Shown one piece after another: positions 1 to 10,505 of a DNA stretch of 64,000 bases. The stretch's first letter is position 1, and the number at the start of each line of letters is the position of its first letter. Source of the stretch: Eukaryota sp. TZLM1-RC (lineage: Eukaryota; Metamonada: BaSk clade); assembly GCA_040285825.1 (NCBI GenBank), contig JAUPSS010000002.1:2914001-2978000 (forward strand), read 5' to 3'. The notes below the pieces were generated by a model. That model saw only the letters and a list, made by a program, of their open reading frames with translations, made no database searches and had not been told where the DNA came from. The position numbers and the translations under genes are program-made.

Positions 1-1062
1 CTCTTATCTTATTTCGTTGCAACAGGAAATTGAAACTCTTTCACCAAATATTTGGTCTAAATGTTTTCCCTCTGATATTGTGGAGCTTCCTCCAAGAAGC
101 TTGCTTTCCTTACCACTGACTTTTGCAAAATTGCAGAAAACAATCTTAAAAGTTTTAGAAAACTTGGATTATATTGTAAATCTTAGCTTGGTTAAAGAAA
201 AAATCCCGTTTTTGCAAACTATTTGATTGATCTTGAAGACAGTTGTTCAAGTTGCCTAATCTCCCAAATTCCCAACATTTATGGCCTTTTACTCATTGAT
301 CACCAATGGACCACTGCAATGAGAATGAGATGTTTTTTATGGCCTTGTTTTTTTACCAAATGATTTAATTTGTCGCTGCAAGAGTGTTGTTACGCTTTTC
401 CATATTTTGAACTGTAAGTATTCTTTAACTTATTGCTCAATTGTTCATGACTCAGTTCGTGATCAATTATATGCCATGTGCAAGTTTCAATCTAGAGGCA
501 TTTATTGAGCCATTAGGACGTAAGATGTCTTTAGATCAAACTGATGATTCCTTTGGAAAAAGAAGGGCAGATTTAGGAGCTCCAGGGATCGATGGTGTTC
601 TTAATTTTGTGGATGTTGTCTCAATTGATGTTTGCAAAAATCCTGCTGCTTGTTTAGTGTATTCCGCTGATTCGCCGTTATCTAACGCCGAAAAAAGAAG
701 ATATAAAATATGAAAAACTTTTGGCACAGTTAGGTAGAGTGGAACATGTGAAATATCAGTTTGTGCCGTTTGCAATTTCTCTTTTTGGCAATATTGGACC
801 TTCAGGGTTGCATTTTTTTGAAAATTTCAAAAAAGTGTTACTGAATAGGTCTGGTAAAACAATGAATTCCACTTTCCGGTTAAATAGAGTTGTTTTTTGC
901 ATTTTCAAGTCTATTCCAACAATGATTTCAAAGGCACTTTTAGCTATTGGTGTAGAATATGAACGTAATGCTGTGAGTAGGTTTAGTAATAGTGACGCTT
1001 ATTTGGAGGGTATTGAATTCTAGATGAGTTTGATTCTTATCTCAATAAATTTTATTTAGTTT
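1..1062 (+). mobile_element. Non-LTR retrotransposon 3' fragment, family A (cut by window edge)
   Basis: This is the C-terminal coding part of a non-LTR retrotransposon, entering from the left window edge. Frame pieces at 17-226, 441-713 and 721-1023 together give the region after the reverse transcriptase, a zinc knuckle (CRC...HILNC near 366-420), the VHDSVRDQLYAMC segment and a restriction-like endonuclease region (RADLGAPGIDGVLNFVDVVS). It ends at LEGIEF-stop at 1023, followed by an AT-rich tail. Frameshifts and stops break it, so it is dead. Two close copies lie on the minus strand at 29765-30730 and 63173-64000. The RLE assignment rests on the order zinc knuckle, then GD...D motif, then K..KY, as in R2-like elements. 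Confidence 0.8.
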
Positions 1063-1433
1063 AAAAAAAAGTTCCGGAACAAGCAATTGTTATGCTAGTT
1101 ATTGAGAATTAAAGACAATTTTGACAAAGATATGGCAAATTCAGAATTTTCCGTTGAACAATCCAATTTTATTATACAAAACTTGGGCAAATATTATTGT
1201 TAAGGAATGTATCAATTTTCTCCTCAATGTCCTTAATAAACCTGAATACCCATTGAAATCTCTTTTCGAATGAAAATACAAAAATTTGCTTTCAAAAAAG
1301 ATGTTGGTTTGGTTAAAGCAAAAAAACGTAGCTATCGTCAAAAATTGATTTTAAACAATATTTTCAACAATGCCAAGTTTTATAATTTTATACAAAAGAA
1401 ACATTCAATTAAACGACAAAATTCAACAAAACC
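1063..1433. other. Intergenic, no gene seen
   Basis: AT-rich spacer between the retrotransposon tail and the 3' end of eIF2B-alpha. A 66-codon minus-strand open frame at 1141-1341 has no recognisable similarity and biased composition. I see no RNA gene. Confidence 0.6.
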
Positions 1434-2363
1434 CTAAACATAAAGCTTTATTAGTTCGTCACACACAGCTCCTGGGGTAAGAATCCCAATATCAGTTAAA
1501 ACCAAATCTATAAACTCTGGTGGAGTGTAATCCACCACCCTCTTCTCTCTGGTATTGACAACTCCTTCTCCTACTGAATCCATGTTTGGTAACCTTAACG
1601 GATGGACTGGACGTTCTGTGAATTGGTCTACTTCATTCTGTGTAAGGGGATAGAGTCTTGTAAACTTGTAAGACTCCGCAGCTACGTAGCAGGGCTTACT
1701 GAGGTGACTAGCAACAACCGCAATGCCATAAGAACCAATTTGGTTAATTAAACCACCATTCTCAGTAATGCCCTCAGCCCCAAACAGTACCATTGTTACA
1801 GAGTGAAGAATCGAAGCTACAGCTGAATCAGAAACAATAGTGACACTAATATTTGATTTTGATAATCGATCTGCAGTTTCGTATCCATTAAACATTGGTA
1901 AACCTTCACTAACAATGACTTTGATCTCTTTCTCTTCAGCTATCCTCTCCAGAACAAGGCATGCAACTTGAGAGTAGCCATGGACAAGTATAGTACATCC
2001 ATCCTGGAAGAGAGCGGGGGCAAAGCGGGTGATAAGCTTGCGCGAGTTGGAGGCGTGTTCAACGAACATTCTGCCTCTATTTATGAGTGCTTCTCTACAG
2101 GCATCGAAGTCCGTGTAGTCGAGGAAAGTGCGTGTAACGAACTTCATAAAGAGAGAAGTTCCTGCTGTGAGGGAAATGGCTCGAGAGACGCTTTTCATTT
2201 CACTGATAGCATCAGAGATTTGTTGCTTAAGATCCATTATAGTGGTTGCATCGGACTCCAGGATAAGTGAGATAAGGAGATCGACTGCTAGAACAGCTGT
2301 TGCCTTCTTTCGTTCTTGAATTTGCTGTTTAAAGGTTTGAGCCAGTGTAGATTGACGTGACAT
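1434..2363 (-). CDS. EIF2B1: Translation initiation factor eIF2B subunit alpha
   Basis: Regulatory subunit of the cytosolic guanine nucleotide exchange factor that recharges eIF2 with GTP. The 309-residue product matches the family over its whole length (the human protein is about 305). An N-terminal helical region is followed by the Rossmann-like half with LVHGYSQVACLVLE, VIVSEGLPMFNG, VTIVSDSAVA, VLFGAEGITENGGLINQIG and CYVAAESYKFTRLYPL, and it ends LTDIGILTPGAVCDELIKLYV, the hallmark C-terminus of this subunit. The frame stays open upstream from GTG at 2378, but the first ATG is at 2363 in the context AAGCCGATGTC, which resembles two other genes here. No intron. A Fanzor remnant on the same strand lies immediately upstream. 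Confidence 0.95.
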   Translation of the reverse strand: MSRQSTLAQTFKQQIQERKKATAVLAVDLLISLILESDATTIMDLKQQISDAISEMKSVSRAISLTAGTSLFMKFVTRTFLDYTDFDACREALINRGRMFVEHASNSRKLITRFAPALFQDGCTILVHGYSQVACLVLERIAEEKEIKVIVSEGLPMFNGYETADRLSKSNISVTIVSDSAVASILHSVTMVLFGAEGITENGGLINQIGSYGIAVVASHLSKPCYVAAESYKFTRLYPLTQNEVDQFTERPVHPLRLPNMDSVGEGVVNTREKRVVDYTPPEFIDLVLTDIGILTPGAVCDELIKLYV

Positions 2364-2429
2364 CGGCTTATAACACACAAAGTTGCAAGCTGTTGATGAA
2401 TTGAGTTGGTTTTCAAAACTTTATGTCTT

Positions 2430-2560
2430 TCATTTCCTTTGAATTATATTCAGTGCTGTATTGATGTCACAATTCCATAGAGATTCCCACATCGTGCAAG
2501 GAAGTAATCCATCTCTAAGGTACACTGTTGTCTTTGCTCTACTGTAGGGTCTTAAATTCA
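2430..2560 (-). pseudogene. Fanzor (TnpB-like) C-terminal remnant
   Basis: Minus-strand translation gives LRDGLLPCTMWESLWNCDIN followed by TALNIIQRK and a stop. This is a decayed version of the RuvC-III and zinc-ribbon end of Fanzor nucleases: compare HGLTTCKSCESLWNRDRNAS at the larger copy (32402-34667) and RGLLTCKKCGRLWNRNVNAV at 46880-47310. The second zinc-ribbon cysteine is lost (CTMW for CKSC). A frameshift lies near 2546. It ends about 70 bp upstream of the eIF2B-alpha ATG on the same strand. Similarity to the 46.9-kb copy continues patchily from the stop to the downstream start codon. Confidence 0.72.
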
Positions 2561-3210
2561 GTAGAGAGTTCAGAAATTTTCTTTATTAATCAATTTGTTT
2601 ATTGTTGAATCAAGGACAATTGGACCCAAAGTACTTACAGCATCTAAAGGATGCACTGACAGCTGTGCAATAACAAGCATTTCTTGACTGCATGTTCAGG
2701 AAAAGGTATGAAAATGATGATGTTTGTAGTTGTCAATATGATCAGTGTTAAATTAACATTCTACCAATGTGACAATTTCTATTGTGATGTGCGTAAGGTA
2801 ATGTAGCGAGAGGATAATGTCAGTTTCAACATCCTTAGTCGTTGCTTTTAACCAAACTAATGGTTAAATCAATCTAATTGTTATATGATGTATTGTGCTG
2901 TATTGCAACCATTGGGCAGCTTACACAGTGACAGTGATCATACCACTCCTATTCTATCGAAAACGTTTTCAATTACTGACAAAATATCTCAATCAACATG
3001 ATATTAGGCACAATTCGAGACTGGTTACTGATTTGGTGTGGTTTGGACCTCATTATCCATAAAACAACACATTGTAGTAGATCTAAGTGTATAATTGCCA
3101 AAGAACAATTTTGTATCAAAACTATTTTTGGAATAGCTCACTATACTTAATAGCAGTACTTAGTCTCTACAAGCCTCACACTAGTGGCTTATCACCTGTA
3201 ATACTCTTCA
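2561..3210. other. Intergenic, no gene seen
   Basis: AT-rich, with stops in all frames. It probably contains the rest of the decayed Fanzor copy and the upstream region of the kinesin gene. No RNA gene or clear repeat recognised. Confidence 0.5.
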
Positions 3211-5286
3211 ATGTCCTCTCTTAAGCAGGCTGACTCTGCCAATGTCAAAGTAGTTACACGATGTCGTCCTCTTCCAGATGGTTCTTCACCAATTACCAAG
3301 TTAGGAAATGATACAATTACAATAGTAGATGACACTTCTGATGCTTCAATTGAACGTAGTTTTCAATTTGACAAGGTTTTTCCTCCTCAAACTGACCAAC
3401 AATCTTTTTTCAATGATATTGGCAAAGAACTTTGTGATGTTGTTCTTAATGGTTTCAATGCCTGTATGATTGCATATGGACAAACTTCAAGCGGGAAAAC
3501 TTATTCACTTGTTGGTGAAAATGACGAGACTAGAGGTATACTCCCTCTATCATGCGAGTATCTGTTTGAACAAGCTCTCAGAAGATCACCATATCTTAAT
3601 GTTACAATATCAATATCAATATTGGAAATATTCATCAATCGTATGGTTGATCTTGGCAAGATTGCTGCTGAGAAGCTCTCAATCAATTCATCACGTGTTC
3701 ACACGTCACCATCCCCTGTGCCTCCCTCCTCATCCCCAGTCACTTATACTTCGTCAGATATTTGCACTCCTCCACCTCCCATGGTCCCTCTACATGACAA
3801 GAAGATGGAAGAACTGACATCACATCTCACCATACGGGAAGGGGTGAAGGGAAAAGCAGAATTATATGGATTGGAACAAATCCAAGTCAGCAATGTCTCT
3901 CAAGTCAGTGAGATCCTGGCTGAAGCTCTTTCCCTGCGCCACACCGCCCATACACTGCTCAACTCACATTCTTCTAGATCACACTTGATCATTTCCTTCA
4001 CAGTCAGCCAATCACAAATCAATCGTCCACAGTCCTCAACCATTGTTGGAAAGTTTTCTATTTGTGATCTTGCTGGTTCTGAAAGGATCAAAAAGAGCCA
4101 TGGTGATGATGTGAATATTGACCGTCGACGTGAAGCTGCATCTATAAATTCTTCTCTCTCCACATTAGGCTCTGTCGTCTCCTCTCTTGCATCCAACACT
4201 TCCCACGTTCCTTTCCGTGATTCCAAACTAACCAGGGTACTGCAATGTTTGGGCTTGGGTCAGGGTGGTAATTCTTATATAACGCTCCTGGCTACTCTGT
4301 ACCCGCTGTATAATCATTTCAGCGAGAGCTTAAATACGATGGTCTTTGCCAATAGATGTTTGGCAATTCAGACAGGACCAACTGTTAATTATAATCAGTT
4401 AGATGAGCTGGCGTATCAGGCAAAGTTGAAGGAGTTGCAGCAGACCATAGTAGAGCTCACTAGTGAGGTGAATTTTTTAAGAGAAGAGCTCAAGTCAAGG
4501 GAGGTCAATGAAGGCCAAAATATGGAATCGGAGAGGGTCAGAAATACAGAAAATTCTGGTCTCGTTAGGTCTTTTGATGATGATTTTGATGGACTTTCTA
4601 AAATGGAGTCGAAATTTCAGGACGTTCAATTGCAAAATGTAAATGCCCTTGTTAAACAAGCCAAGAGAACTCTAAGGTTTAAATCAGAATTAGCTCAAAA
4701 ATCACAAGAAAACTCACGACTTTTTGATGAATCACGTTCACTTTTGAGCCAGCAGTCAAGAACTTTCAAGGCAGAGTTAGAGAGTATTTCAGAACGAACA
4801 AAAAGACAGTTAGAAGAAGCAGAAAACCAACGAAAATTAGCAATATTGAGTCCAATCAAAAAACAGAAACCAATCAGAAAGATCAGGACTGGTGATGTGA
4901 TCAATCAAAATAATGACGACAGTTTGATTGAAGTGATTAATCAACGTGATGCAAAAATAGCGGAACTAACTGAAGAATTGGAGCAAACCCATCGCAATAA
5001 TCAATCAAATATCAAATCATTAGTGAGTGAGAGTCAGAAGCTAATCAAAATGATTAGGGAACGTGATAGATTAATCGCTGACGTGGCAGATGGTCATTTA
5101 AGTGAATATATCCATTTTGGAGGAACCAAAGGCAAATATTTAGAGATTCCAGATGGATATAACGTCAAAAAGTTTTACACTTCTGATTTTCCACTTTTAT
5201 ACAAACTTATTCCTATCAATTCTTCTACTCGGACGATTCGAAGAAGAAGAACATCAAGACCTCAAAGTGCAAGCCCTTTTTGTTGA
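3211..5286 (+). CDS. Kinesin-like motor protein
   Basis: ATP-driven microtubule motor of 691 residues with an N-terminal motor domain. The start is NVKVVTRCRPLP (the CRxRP motif near residues 16-20), then the P-loop AYGQTSSGKT at about 88-97, switch I HSSRSH near 252-257 and switch II DLAGSE near 286-291, with NSSLSTLG and PFRDSKLTRVLQ after it. Coiled-coil segments follow from about 395 to 640, and the tail is basic (RTIRRRRTSRPQSASPF). A Ser/Pro-rich insert (about residues 157-193) interrupts the motor core before the switch region. Intronless; ATG at 3211. The kinesin family cannot be assigned by eye. Confidence 0.95.
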   Translation: MSSLKQADSANVKVVTRCRPLPDGSSPITKLGNDTITIVDDTSDASIERSFQFDKVFPPQTDQQSFFNDIGKELCDVVLNGFNACMIAYGQTSSGKTYSLVGENDETRGILPLSCEYLFEQALRRSPYLNVTISISILEIFINRMVDLGKIAAEKLSINSSRVHTSPSPVPPSSSPVTYTSSDICTPPPPMVPLHDKKMEELTSHLTIREGVKGKAELYGLEQIQVSNVSQVSEILAEALSLRHTAHTLLNSHSSRSHLIISFTVSQSQINRPQSSTIVGKFSICDLAGSERIKKSHGDDVNIDRRREAASINSSLSTLGSVVSSLASNTSHVPFRDSKLTRVLQCLGLGQGGNSYITLLATLYPLYNHFSESLNTMVFANRCLAIQTGPTVNYNQLDELAYQAKLKELQQTIVELTSEVNFLREELKSREVNEGQNMESERVRNTENSGLVRSFDDDFDGLSKMESKFQDVQLQNVNALVKQAKRTLRFKSELAQKSQENSRLFDESRSLLSQQSRTFKAELESISERTKRQLEEAENQRKLAILSPIKKQKPIRKIRTGDVINQNNDDSLIEVINQRDAKIAELTEELEQTHRNNQSNIKSLVSESQKLIKMIRERDRLIADVADGHLSEYIHFGGTKGKYLEIPDGYNVKKFYTSDFPLLYKLIPINSSTRTIRRRRTSRPQSASPFC

Positions 5287-5632
5287 ATCTAATTTGAAGT
5301 TAAAACAAACTTTTAAGTAATTTTGTTGAGTTTTTTTCAATTTATCTGAGGGTTTTGCCTTTTTTGCCATTAATTTATTGCCTGAGATTATTTTCGCTAC
5401 ATAATTTTTTTACATAATTTTTTTACATATTTTTTTTGTAATATATTTGTAAATAATCCTTTTCAATTTTCCGAGCACTTTTTTATTGTTTTCTCTAAGT
5501 TTTGGTGCAAATTGTTCAAGTAAAGAGCTGATTATCCATGTCTCAATCAATTACCCTTTCACCACGATAGCTACATCAAAATGCAATGTAATAAACAAAT
5601 ACTCAAGTCAAAATAACTTTATAAGTTACAAC
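5287..5632. other. Intergenic between convergent genes
   Basis: AT-rich spacer between the 3' ends of the kinesin and the G3BP-like gene. It holds T-runs and a short direct repeat of TTTTTTTACATAAT around 5400-5430. No gene seen; both polyadenylation sites probably lie here. Confidence 0.5.
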
Positions 5633-6436
5633 TTAATTTCTATGTTTCCTAAAACGTTTAGGCTGTTTTTGTTGCTGAACAGAAACCTTGGCAGGAACAC
5701 CATTGATAACTAGTCCATTCTGGATAATGTTTTCGGCTTCATCAGGTTGATAAAATACAACTCTAAACTTTCCCGGCTGCTTCTGCATGATGTCAATGTT
5801 ATTGGAGAATTCTCTGCAAGCTGCATCAACGTCAGCCATCACTGCGCCCTCCAACTCAATGACGAGATGTTTTGGACGAGGGGTTCCAATAGTGTCTTGT
5901 TTGCGTTCACGGTGAGGCTTGCGTTCGGCTTTGGTATCAATGGTGGCTGGTACACTGGGAGACGTTGCTTCTACCTCTATACAAGGAGTTGTGACGTTGC
6001 GTTCAGAAACTTCTGGCTCGGGGCTATTCCACCGGAACATGGAAGCCCGTAGATAAAACCAGCCATTCAAATGGTGGTCTTCATGGGCTGTTAAAATAAA
6101 ACTGTTTTGAAATGCTCTTACATCTGTGTTAGAGGTCGGCGAGACCACGGAACCGTTAACAACAACCATCATAGACGTACTGTCGAAAGGAGTATAATCA
6201 ACAGACGCAATGTGGAAGGACTTTCCTGACATATTAGAGGATTTTATAAACTGGTCAATAGCGTCACGGCCAGTATAAACATCCGAAATGAAGGAGCTGC
6301 CGTACTCACTGACAGTCAAGGTGGATTCCTCGCCATAAAAGCGATTGACATTGTCCGGTTCCTTGCAAAGTGTGCTAAAGTATTGGTCTACAAAGGACCG
6401 GAGTACTGACTCGGGAGATATTTGAACAGAAGTCAT
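5633..6436 (-). CDS. G3BP-like protein (NTF2-like domain plus RRM)
   Basis: Predicted cytoplasmic RNA-binding protein related to the stress-granule factor G3BP. Residues about 5-125 form an NTF2-like domain (VLRSFVDQYFSTLCKEPDNV, FYGEESTLTVSE, FQNSFILTAHEDHHLNGWFY). A charged linker follows (KAERKPHRERKQD). The last 80 residues look like a diverged RRM: KHLVIELEGAV, KFRVVFYQPDEAENII, GVPAKVSVQQ, with a basic end. At 267 residues it is shorter than animal G3BP and lacks a visible RGG box. ATG at 6436; convergent with the kinesin gene. The NTF2-plus-RRM order supports the call; the weak RRM keeps it family-level. Confidence 0.82.
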   Translation of the reverse strand: MTSVQISPESVLRSFVDQYFSTLCKEPDNVNRFYGEESTLTVSEYGSSFISDVYTGRDAIDQFIKSSNMSGKSFHIASVDYTPFDSTSMMVVVNGSVVSPTSNTDVRAFQNSFILTAHEDHHLNGWFYLRASMFRWNSPEPEVSERNVTTPCIEVEATSPSVPATIDTKAERKPHRERKQDTIGTPRPKHLVIELEGAVMADVDAACREFSNNIDIMQKQPGKFRVVFYQPDEAENIIQNGLVINGVPAKVSVQQQKQPKRFRKHRN

Positions 6437-7099
6437 TGGTCTTAATTGGGTTGTTTGGAAAAGTGAAATATTCTATTTCATCTTTGTATCAGCACTCTTC
6501 TGACAATAGTTTATTGGAGATCAACCAAAAAATACATTGCTCACACAACAAAACAACTAGCTGCAACTTTCTCGAAGTAATGCGGGAGACACTTTTGCTC
6601 CAGGGACCTTCTTCAACATCCCTTTATATTGGAAGGAACAACACAATTCTGTCAAAATAATCTAGGAAGACATAAATGCTGCTATTTTAACAACATGTTC
6701 ATAACTTCCCAGAAGTCTTATAAGAAATAATTGAGTGAGGTATTTCTGTACAATTTAAATTAAACTGAAGCCAATGATATCACAATTCTTGTCGAAAAGG
6801 ACCAAATCATTATCCCGTTAGCAAATTTTCTAAGAATGTTGGCCCCAATATGTGCTTTTTTCAATTTTTTGGACAATAACTTCATTGGAAGATTCACAAG
6901 CGGGCCTCCATTGTATGCATCTTATATAAAGCTCAACAAGAAAAACAAAGTCTTGCGTTTTCATTATCATCGAAATTTGTGATCTAAATTGGTATGATTT
7001 AGTAAGAATAAGATTCAATTTAGTAACATCTATTTTTATTAAAATTCATAATAACTATAATTAATAATAATTAATTATAATTAATTGGTAAGTTAGGTC
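6437..7099. other. Intergenic, low-complexity
   Basis: AT-rich spacer. An open frame at 6436-6660 starts against the G3BP start and has no recognisable similarity; neither does a minus frame at 6830-7018. TAATAATTAATTATAATTAA tracts occur at about 7040-7090. I see nothing else. Confidence 0.5.
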
Positions 7100-7288
7100 A
7101 AAAAGTTTCTTGATTCTTTTGCCAAGTTATGTCTTGAACGTAACAGATTATTTAACATTTCCATTTGGCGTAATAGAATCATCTTTGCTTTATTTCGAAG
7201 CTTTCCCAAATACTTGTCTCAGATATTCAAAAAGTTATATAGAAGTGTAAGGGTAGATGTGGAGAAATTTTCTTCTTATAAGTTCTAG
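7100..7288 (+). mobile_element. Diverged non-LTR retrotransposon C-terminal remnant (family F)
   Basis: An open stretch of 62 codons without an ATG reads KFLDSFAKLCLERNRLFNIS, then IWRNRIIFALFRSFPKYLSQ. This aligns with the conserved end of the other elements here (FLDDFEMIVKRRTGRNFNRL, FWQNRIVFSIFKGMLKMVSD in family B) but is clearly more diverged. No other part of the element remains nearby. An ATA/AAT low-complexity tract follows at 7316-7380. Confidence 0.65.
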
Positions 7289-7467
7289 CTCTTAGCTGTG
7301 TATGTTGTCACTTTATAATAATAATAATAAATAAATAAATAATTAATAATAATTATATTAACAATTATTTTTTAAATAAATATCAAGCAACTATACTGTT
7401 TTTGGTTGAGAGATTTTCTCTTATGAAATGAACTTTACGAATTTACTACTAACTCACCTTCTTTCAA

Positions 7468-8358
7468 ATGTCTTTGAGATTTGACTTTAGCATAATCTGT
7501 ACCGATTGTCGTTCAAACGATGCTCTGCTGGTAGATGATTATAGAACAGGTAATCGTGTCTGCACAAAATGTGGTCTGTGTTCCCCTGAACGTATCATTG
7601 ACCCTGGAGGAGAATGGCGATCTGTTGAGGGTGCAGAAACAGAAGTTAGAGTTGGAGGACCTACACAATTCTTTATTGAAACATTATCCACAACTATAGG
7701 AGAAGACACCGGGACAAAAGGTCCTAGACGAACAACACTATCAAGCAAAGACTATTCCCTAATCAGAGTTCAACAACAAATGAACCGCCTTGGACTTAAA
7801 CTTGGCTTAACCACCTCTGTTGTCAATAGAGGACTGGAACTCTATCAAATTGTTACAGAGACAGCTTCCTTGCGAGGCAGAAGTTCTGAAGGTGTTGCTA
7901 CTGCATGCCTATTCATTGCGGCGCGAGAGGCAGGGTTTCCCAGAACATTCAAGGAGTTTGAACTAAATAGTGGAGTTCCCAAGAAACAACTGGGGAGATG
8001 TTACAAATTTGTGTTGGAAACCTCACAGTTAGTACTGGAATCAGCAACATCACCAGAGAAACTGGTGGATCGATTTGTTAATGCGGCACGTCTCGAATAT
8101 AGAGTGGGATTTTTGGCAAAGTATATAGCAAAAAAAGCCACAAGCTTCGCAATCGCAAGTTCACGTCATCCAGCATCTATAGCCGGCGCTTCTATCTATT
8201 GGGCGTCAAAGTTCCTTGCAGAGAAGCAAGGTACTGCACCTGTAACTCTCGGAACATTGAGCGATGTAGTTGGAATAAGTGAGGTTACATTGAATGTAGT
8301 GTATCGGGAACTAATGGGAAATGAGGACCTTATTCGTCCAATTGAGGTTGCTGAGTAA
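7468..8358 (+). CDS. Transcription initiation factor TFIIB
   Basis: General transcription factor that bridges TBP on the promoter and RNA polymerase II in the nucleus. The 296-residue product begins with a zinc ribbon (C11, C14, C32, C35: CTDC...CTKCG), followed by the B-reader-like segment ERIIDPGGEWRSV. Two cyclin-like repeats fill about 95-290 (SLIRVQQQMNRLGLKLGL, EGVATACLFIAAREAGFPRT; and HPASIAGASIYWASKFLAEK, VVGISEVTLNVVYREL). Length is close to the usual 300-345 and there are no introns. It is not Brf-like, since no long C-terminal extension is present. ATG at 7468. Confidence 0.93.
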   Translation: MSLRFDFSIICTDCRSNDALLVDDYRTGNRVCTKCGLCSPERIIDPGGEWRSVEGAETEVRVGGPTQFFIETLSTTIGEDTGTKGPRRTTLSSKDYSLIRVQQQMNRLGLKLGLTTSVVNRGLELYQIVTETASLRGRSSEGVATACLFIAAREAGFPRTFKEFELNSGVPKKQLGRCYKFVLETSQLVLESATSPEKLVDRFVNAARLEYRVGFLAKYIAKKATSFAIASSRHPASIAGASIYWASKFLAEKQGTAPVTLGTLSDVVGISEVTLNVVYRELMGNEDLIRPIEVAE

Positions 8359-8764
8359 CTACCATAGTGTTTAGGAATAGATTCGCTGTAAACAAAGTGG
8401 AATTGTTTGGTATTAAAAGATAGTAGAGCCGTATTAACTAATCATGGTTTGGTGGTGAAGTCCGTACTATAAGCAGAGTTGCTTACCCAATTGACCCTCT
8501 ACGTTAGAGAACATTCGCTCAACTTCGACAGAAGTTGCTGCCACAGTTGTAACATTGACATGAATGAAAAGCAAGTGTGCTGGTACGAAACTGAAGCAAT
8601 TGACTGAGGACGTGTATTGAAAGCAATTGATGTACGCTGTAATGTTGCCCTATTAGCAAATGGCAATTACCGTATTAAATGGGGGTACAAATGTTGATCG
8701 TTAAATTTGAAACTGGTGAACTTCAAAAAACAGTATTGCAATGTATTGAAAAATTTTGTATTTA
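8359..8764. other. Intergenic, no gene seen
   Basis: Spacer between TFIIB and a retrotransposon fragment. Stops in all frames; no RNA gene or repeat recognised. Confidence 0.5.
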
Positions 8765-9410
8765 TTGAATTTGTACACTTAATTAAATTAAATCAGAACT
8801 AATGGGACGACTATCAATGAACCAAGATTTCCTCTACAAAATCTTGATCTGCTTGCTGTCTAGCTAAAGCTTCTCTTATTCGATTGAAAAACCGAGGTAA
8901 TCTATTAATAATGGCAAATTGAATCCGTGACCGCCATAAAAAAATATCAAATCTTTTCATTGTTTTTTCTTGCACCATTTTTTGGAAGTCATTCAAAAAT
9001 GTTTCTGCTTCATCTGATAATCTTCCATTTATCGGAAATGGGAAGGCAATAAAAACCAGCTGTGTACTTCTATCGGCATTAGCCTCTTCAATATCTTTAT
9101 CATATTTTGTATGTTTCTCTTTTGCTTTATAATCAAGAGCAGTCACAGGATTAAGTTTTCTTCTGTGAACCAAAGTATCATTTGCAACATTACATGAGAC
9201 AAAGTCAACAATAGCTTCAGAATTATCAATCCAATCACAGTATACATCACCTCTATCATCAGAACCAAAATTATTCAGAGAAAGTGTTTCCTTCAGCAGG
9301 GGCTCTTTGATACACGATATTCTTGCAGATTGTGCCATATTGAAAACAGTGTCTCTAACAGTATCATGTATTGAAAAACGATAAGTTATCAATTTAGAGC
9401 AATTTATTGA
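8765..9410 (-). mobile_element. Non-LTR retrotransposon 3' fragment, family C
   Basis: A 5'-truncated copy coding for the endonuclease end: ITYRFSIHDTVRDTVFNMAQ, RGDVYCDWIDNSEAIVDFVS, KEKHTKYDK, LVFIAFPFPINGRLSDEAET, WRSRIQFAIINRLPRFFNRI. It is very similar to the 42822-44247 copy and shares its 3' untranslated end (CCCATTAGT...AAGTGTRCAAATT-AATAAATAC). The zinc knuckle and everything upstream are missing. The remaining frame of 192 codons is intact, so this copy is fairly recent. Confidence 0.85.
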
Positions 9411-9579
9411 TTTTTTATTCTTTTGAATAAATTGAATTGAATTGGGGTAAAAACACTAAGACTTTATAGGCTAGATGAAGGGACCTCATCTCCAAAATCG
9501 AGAGAATATGTTGTGATGATACCTTGTGAACACTACTAACTCTCCCTACTAATGTCACTTATTCAACTTTGGAGCACTT

Positions 9580-10290
9580 ATGTATTCTGCAGGACCAATC
9601 TTATTATCACTAACTCTATTGACGAGTTGGACTCTCACTCAGATATATAACCCTGTTGAGGATGAACGCTTTCCCGTAATATCTAAAACTCACTTACATT
9701 TCCCACAAAATGTGGTTTTTGTAATTGGATCTACTATTGCTGCTGTTTGTTTTTCTCTATCAGCTGATAAGGTATCCCATACTATTGAGAAGGAGGCTAA
9801 AACTATAGAAACTTTATACGGAAAGAGACCCTTTCCCTTAATCGGATCACAAATCTTTATCAAAACAACTTTGTTCATAATGGGTGGCTTGGGTAACTTT
9901 TGGTATCCCCTACTGGCGATCTATTCCTTGGACACAGCTCATACGGAACATTGGTATGTAGCTGGCTTCTTTGCTTTGTCTGCGGCTATAGAGATGGTGT
10001 TTTTATATCTTGTTTCAGATATCCATAATTACTTCATTTCAAACGAGATTCCTCTGGGAGGGTCGTCTCTCCTCTATGTTCATCTTCGACCAGCTGTAAG
10101 TAAGAAGAGTCTTAACTGGAAGCTTGGTTGTATTGTTGTCTCAGCTAGCAGTATTCTGGGTTATTTGTACCTTCGATTCTATTGTCTAAGGCTCACACGT
10201 CATTGTGATTGGTATGCTATTTGTCAATATCTGTCAGTGTTTGCTATAATTGCTTACCGATCGAGTTATCGCTGGGATTTCCTCAAATAA
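9580..10290 (+). CDS. Frag1/DRAM/Sfk1-family membrane protein, PGAP2-like
   Basis: Multi-pass membrane protein of 236 residues. About six hydrophobic helices are visible: residues 3-22, 45-62, 95-120, 127-150, 180-200 and 205-228. The C-terminal motif HCDWYAICQYLSVFAIIAYR followed by SSYRWDF resembles the PGAP2 ending with a cysteine, YxIFAxxEY and a final WDF. PGAP2 acts in the Golgi in lipid remodelling of GPI-anchored proteins. The match is by topology and C-terminal motif only, so family level is safer than the exact orthologue. ATG at 9580; intronless. Confidence 0.6.
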   Translation: MYSAGPILLSLTLLTSWTLTQIYNPVEDERFPVISKTHLHFPQNVVFVIGSTIAAVCFSLSADKVSHTIEKEAKTIETLYGKRPFPLIGSQIFIKTTLFIMGGLGNFWYPLLAIYSLDTAHTEHWYVAGFFALSAAIEMVFLYLVSDIHNYFISNEIPLGGSSLLYVHLRPAVSKKSLNWKLGCIVVSASSILGYLYLRFYCLRLTRHCDWYAICQYLSVFAIIAYRSSYRWDFLK

Positions 10291-10505
10291 ACTTAAAGTT
10301 TCGATGTTTTTATTTTTGCACAGATGTTTCATTATTGTTTTGGACTTCTCATTCAAGTTTGTTCAATATGTGATAATTGCGTAGCAAAATTGAAATGAAA
10401 ATGTTAAGGACCACAATTTGGATCCATTTCAGTTTGTGAATTTGAGGCCTCAATTTGAATAGTTCATTCATTTTCACTTCACCCTACCCCTTTCGATCTC
10501 TTCCG

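Noticed and set aside
1968-2319. Plus-strand open frames over eIF2B-alpha
   Set aside because: Antisense shadows of a well-conserved gene; no independent similarity.
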